Below, in pieces: positions 62,334-64,000 of a stretch of 64,000 nt of DNA; position 1 is the stretch's first letter, and every line of letters begins with the position of its first letter. A program made the translations under genes and the position numbers. The stretch spans positions 149,673 through 213,672 of the forward strand of contig CAJTDX010000003.1 of assembly GCA_910575155.1 (NCBI GenBank). The letters are read 5' to 3'. The stretch is from Lachnospiraceae bacterium (GTDB lineage: Bacteria > Bacillota > Clostridia > Lachnospirales > Lachnospiraceae). The notes beneath the pieces are model-generated. The model did not search any database and had not been told where the DNA came from. It worked only from the letters and a program-made list of their open reading frames with translations.

Positions 62334-62969
62334 ATGGGAACAGAGCGAAAAGAAGTCAGAGAAATGAAGAGAATTGGCATTATGGGAGGGGCTTTTAATC
62401 CGGTACACAACGGGCATTTAATGATTGCGGAAAATGCCAGGGAACAATATTCTCTGGATCAGGTAATGTTCGTGCCCACCGGGCATTCCCCGCTGTCGCA
62501 TAAGCAGCGGATCACAGACGCCTCGCTGCGTTGTGAAATGGTTTCCCTCGCAATTGCGGATAATCCATGGTTTATATTAAATGAAATTGAAATTCATTCT
62601 CCCGAAACCAGCTATACGTTCCACACAATTAAAAAGTTAAAAGAAAACTTAAAAAATGCGGAATTATTTTTTATTCTTGGAGCAGATTCTTTATTTGATT
62701 TTGAATCCTGGAGAAATCCGGAATTGATTCTGGAACATTGCAGTATCCTGGCAGCTTACAGAAAGCATCAGCGGCAGGAAGAGTTTTTTGGACATATTGC
62801 GTATTTAAATCAGAAATATCCAAAGAAATTTTATCCTCTGGACACGCCGTGTCTGGAAGTTTCTTCCCAGGAAATACGCCGTCGGATTGAAGCGGGCCAG
62901 ACAATTCGCTATTTAGTGCCGAACGAGGTAGAAACATACATTCATACGAATAGACTGTATGTTAAATGA
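62334..62969 (+). CDS. nadD: Nicotinate-nucleotide adenylyltransferase
   Basis: Makes nicotinate adenine dinucleotide in NAD synthesis. 211 residues from 62334, which has aggaag 9 bases ahead; the ATG at 62364 would give the more usual MKRIGIMGG start but has a poor site. Motif GGAFNPVHNGHL contains the HxGH (His25-His28), and the C-terminal SSQEIRRRI the second nucleotide-binding motif. Confidence 0.95.
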   Translation: MGTERKEVREMKRIGIMGGAFNPVHNGHLMIAENAREQYSLDQVMFVPTGHSPLSHKQRITDASLRCEMVSLAIADNPWFILNEIEIHSPETSYTFHTIKKLKENLKNAELFFILGADSLFDFESWRNPELILEHCSILAAYRKHQRQEEFFGHIAYLNQKYPKKFYPLDTPCLEVSSQEIRRRIEAGQTIRYLVPNEVETYIHTNRLYVK

Positions 62970-63103
62970 AATTTCATTTTTGTGTTAAAATTGTGCAGAG
63001 TGGGGAAAAGATGTAAGAGTTGCTGTATCTTTTAATAAATACAACATTAATAGAAATGCTGTATAAGCTGCCTTTTTGAAAAGTTCACAGAGTGGAGGAA
63101 ACT

Positions 63104-63673
63104 ATGAAGCGGTTGGAAATTGAGAAAAAATTAAAGAAGGAATTAGACAAAGAGCGTTACACGCATACGATCGGAGTTATGTATACGGCGGCAGCGCTGG
63201 CGATGGCGCATCATGCGGATGTGGAGCAGGCAATGTATGCAGGGCTTCTTCACGATTGCGCCAAATGCATTTCCAATAAGAAGAAGCTGAAATTGTGTAA
63301 GAAATATCGTATCATTGTCAGTGAATCTGAAAAGCGCTGTCCATTTTTACTTCATGCCAAACTGGGGGCGTTTCATGCTGAAAAAATTTATGGCGTAAAA
63401 GATCCAAAGATTCTCCATGCCATTCAGACGCATACTACCGGGGAACCGGGAATGAATGTGCTTGACAAAATCATTTACATCGCGGATTATATTGAGCCAA
63501 ACCGGAAAAAGGCTCCAAATCTGGATAAAATACGCAGTATGGCATTTGCAGATCTGGATAAAACCATGTTGAAGATTCTCTCAGACACTTTGCAGTATCT
63601 GAGAGACAAAGGCGGGGAATTAGACCCCATGACCAGGAAAACGTATGAATATTTTTATAAGAAACTGAAATAA
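63104..63673 (+). CDS. yqeK: HD-domain Ap4A hydrolase YqeK
   Basis: Cleaves Ap4A symmetrically to ADP in Bacillota. 189 residues from the ATG at 63104 (tggagg ahead). HD-domain ligands: His21, His50-Asp51 (GLLHDCAK), and HAKLGAFHAEKIYG and TTGEPGMNVLDKIIYIADYI. It follows nadD as usual, after a 134-base gap. rsfS, the common next gene, is not seen; a transposase fragment lies downstream instead. Confidence 0.93.
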   Translation: MKRLEIEKKLKKELDKERYTHTIGVMYTAAALAMAHHADVEQAMYAGLLHDCAKCISNKKKLKLCKKYRIIVSESEKRCPFLLHAKLGAFHAEKIYGVKDPKILHAIQTHTTGEPGMNVLDKIIYIADYIEPNRKKAPNLDKIRSMAFADLDKTMLKILSDTLQYLRDKGGELDPMTRKTYEYFYKKLK

Positions 63674-63679
63674 CTTCTC

Positions 63680-63702
63680 GGAATCTCAATGAATGAGATT
63701 CC
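63680..63702 (+). terminator. Hairpin after yqeK
   Basis: ggaatctca pairs perfectly with tgagattcc over a 5-base loop; the outer cttc/gaag can extend it. No U-run follows. Confidence 0.5.
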
Positions 63703-63824
63703 AACCGAAGATTGACAACTGAATATCGTGCAGGAAAAGAAATTTGAGAAAAATGGACATAAACATTGGACATAGCGGGTACTATGCCTTGAAAAATCTT
63801 ATGGAATCGCTTAAAATATCATTA

Positions 63825-64000
63825 TTAGGCGGCTAAACCTAAGAATGATTCTTGAAATGCCTCAGTCGATGGCATTTCCCAGGCATCAAGATGTTGTAGC
63901 ATCATGATGCCGTAGAGGCGGCAGTACCACATCTTAGTCGAGCGGTGCCTGCCGTCTTCTAATTTATAGTCCTCTTTCTCGCGCTTGTTGGAGCGCTCCA
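63825..64000 (-). mobile_element. C-terminal part of a probable transposase (cut by the window edge)
   Basis: On the minus strand a frame enters from the right edge and ends at TAA (63827-63825). The 57 visible residues include LEDGRHRSTKMWYCRLYGIM and LQHLDAWEMPS, which look like the C-terminal end of a DDE transposase; the family cannot be named from this piece. The end of the element should lie between 63703 and 63825, where tggacata is repeated at 63753-63760 and 63765-63772. Confidence 0.5.

Noticed and set aside
1..64000. CRISPR array, prophage, rRNA, tRNA or replication origin
   Set aside because: No regularly spaced repeats, phage genes, conserved RNA segments or DnaA-box clusters were seen.

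Overview
The window reads as a chromosomal stretch from a spore-forming Clostridia genome, most likely Lachnospiraceae (inference from gene content and order). The supporting signs are a six-subunit Rnf complex, an alpha/beta-type small acid-soluble spore protein, YtfJ and YlbJ sporulation proteins, RecU in place of RuvC, a short HisG paired with HisZ, and Bacillota-type gene order around rplU-prp-rpmA-obgE and Asp23-YloV-recG. Almost everything is housekeeping. No rRNA, tRNA, prophage or CRISPR array was seen.

Layout. 1-1261: 3' part of a repeat-containing surface protein. 1399-6636: Rnf operon rnfCDGEAB, from an extended -10 promoter to a hairpin terminator. 6649-7971: duplicated membrane protein. 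7993-9835: proB, a UPF0291 protein and 5-formyl-THF cyclo-ligase, convergent with a SigV/RsiV-like pair (9832-11257) that has an ECF-type promoter; proA follows divergently (11353-12696). 12698-17026: GNAT, miaB, ruvA, a second GNAT and ruvB. 17084-22805: zapA, U32 protease, then a SEDS polymerase and class B PBP pair. 22815-25434: NUDIX, a small unknown, DUF2953-ytfJ and a 45-residue membrane protein. 25435-25893: the longest gene-free stretch, full of inverted repeats. 25894-30876: rpmB (minus), Asp23, a FakA-like DAK protein, recG and an SASP gene (minus). 31057-32796: rqcH (minus). 32918-39879: yicC, gmk, rpoZ, rimO, pgsA, cinA, rsmD, coaD and a coiled-coil protein. 39899-40816: ylbJ (minus). 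40867-49589: pepD, M23 peptidase, rsuA-like, HAD, YgiQ radical SAM, an unknown, rluA-like and recU. 49600-54857: histidine operon hisZ-G-D-B and a HisA/F-like-HisI-HisE fusion. 55034-59541: small membrane protein, radical SAM TIGR03960, its DUF2344 partner and an RNase E/G protein. 59538-63673: L21 leader, rplU-prp-rpmA, obgE, yhbY, nadD and yqeK. The right edge carries the end of a probable transposase on the minus strand.

The genes fall into recognisable themes: energy conservation (Rnf), proline and histidine biosynthesis, Holliday-junction processing (RuvAB, RecG, RecU), RNA modification and decay (MiaB, RimO, RsmD, pseudouridine synthases, U32, YicC, RNase G), ribosome biogenesis and quality control (Obg, YhbY, Prp-L27, RqcH), and envelope growth and stress (SEDS/PBP, M23, SigV/RsiV).

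I found no clear new multi-gene system. The items most worth a second look are the structured gene-free region and its resemblance to a second spot in the window, the degenerate HisA/F barrel fused to HisIE, a 74-bp tandem duplication at the cinA/rsmD junction, and the unclassified leader of the histidine operon.
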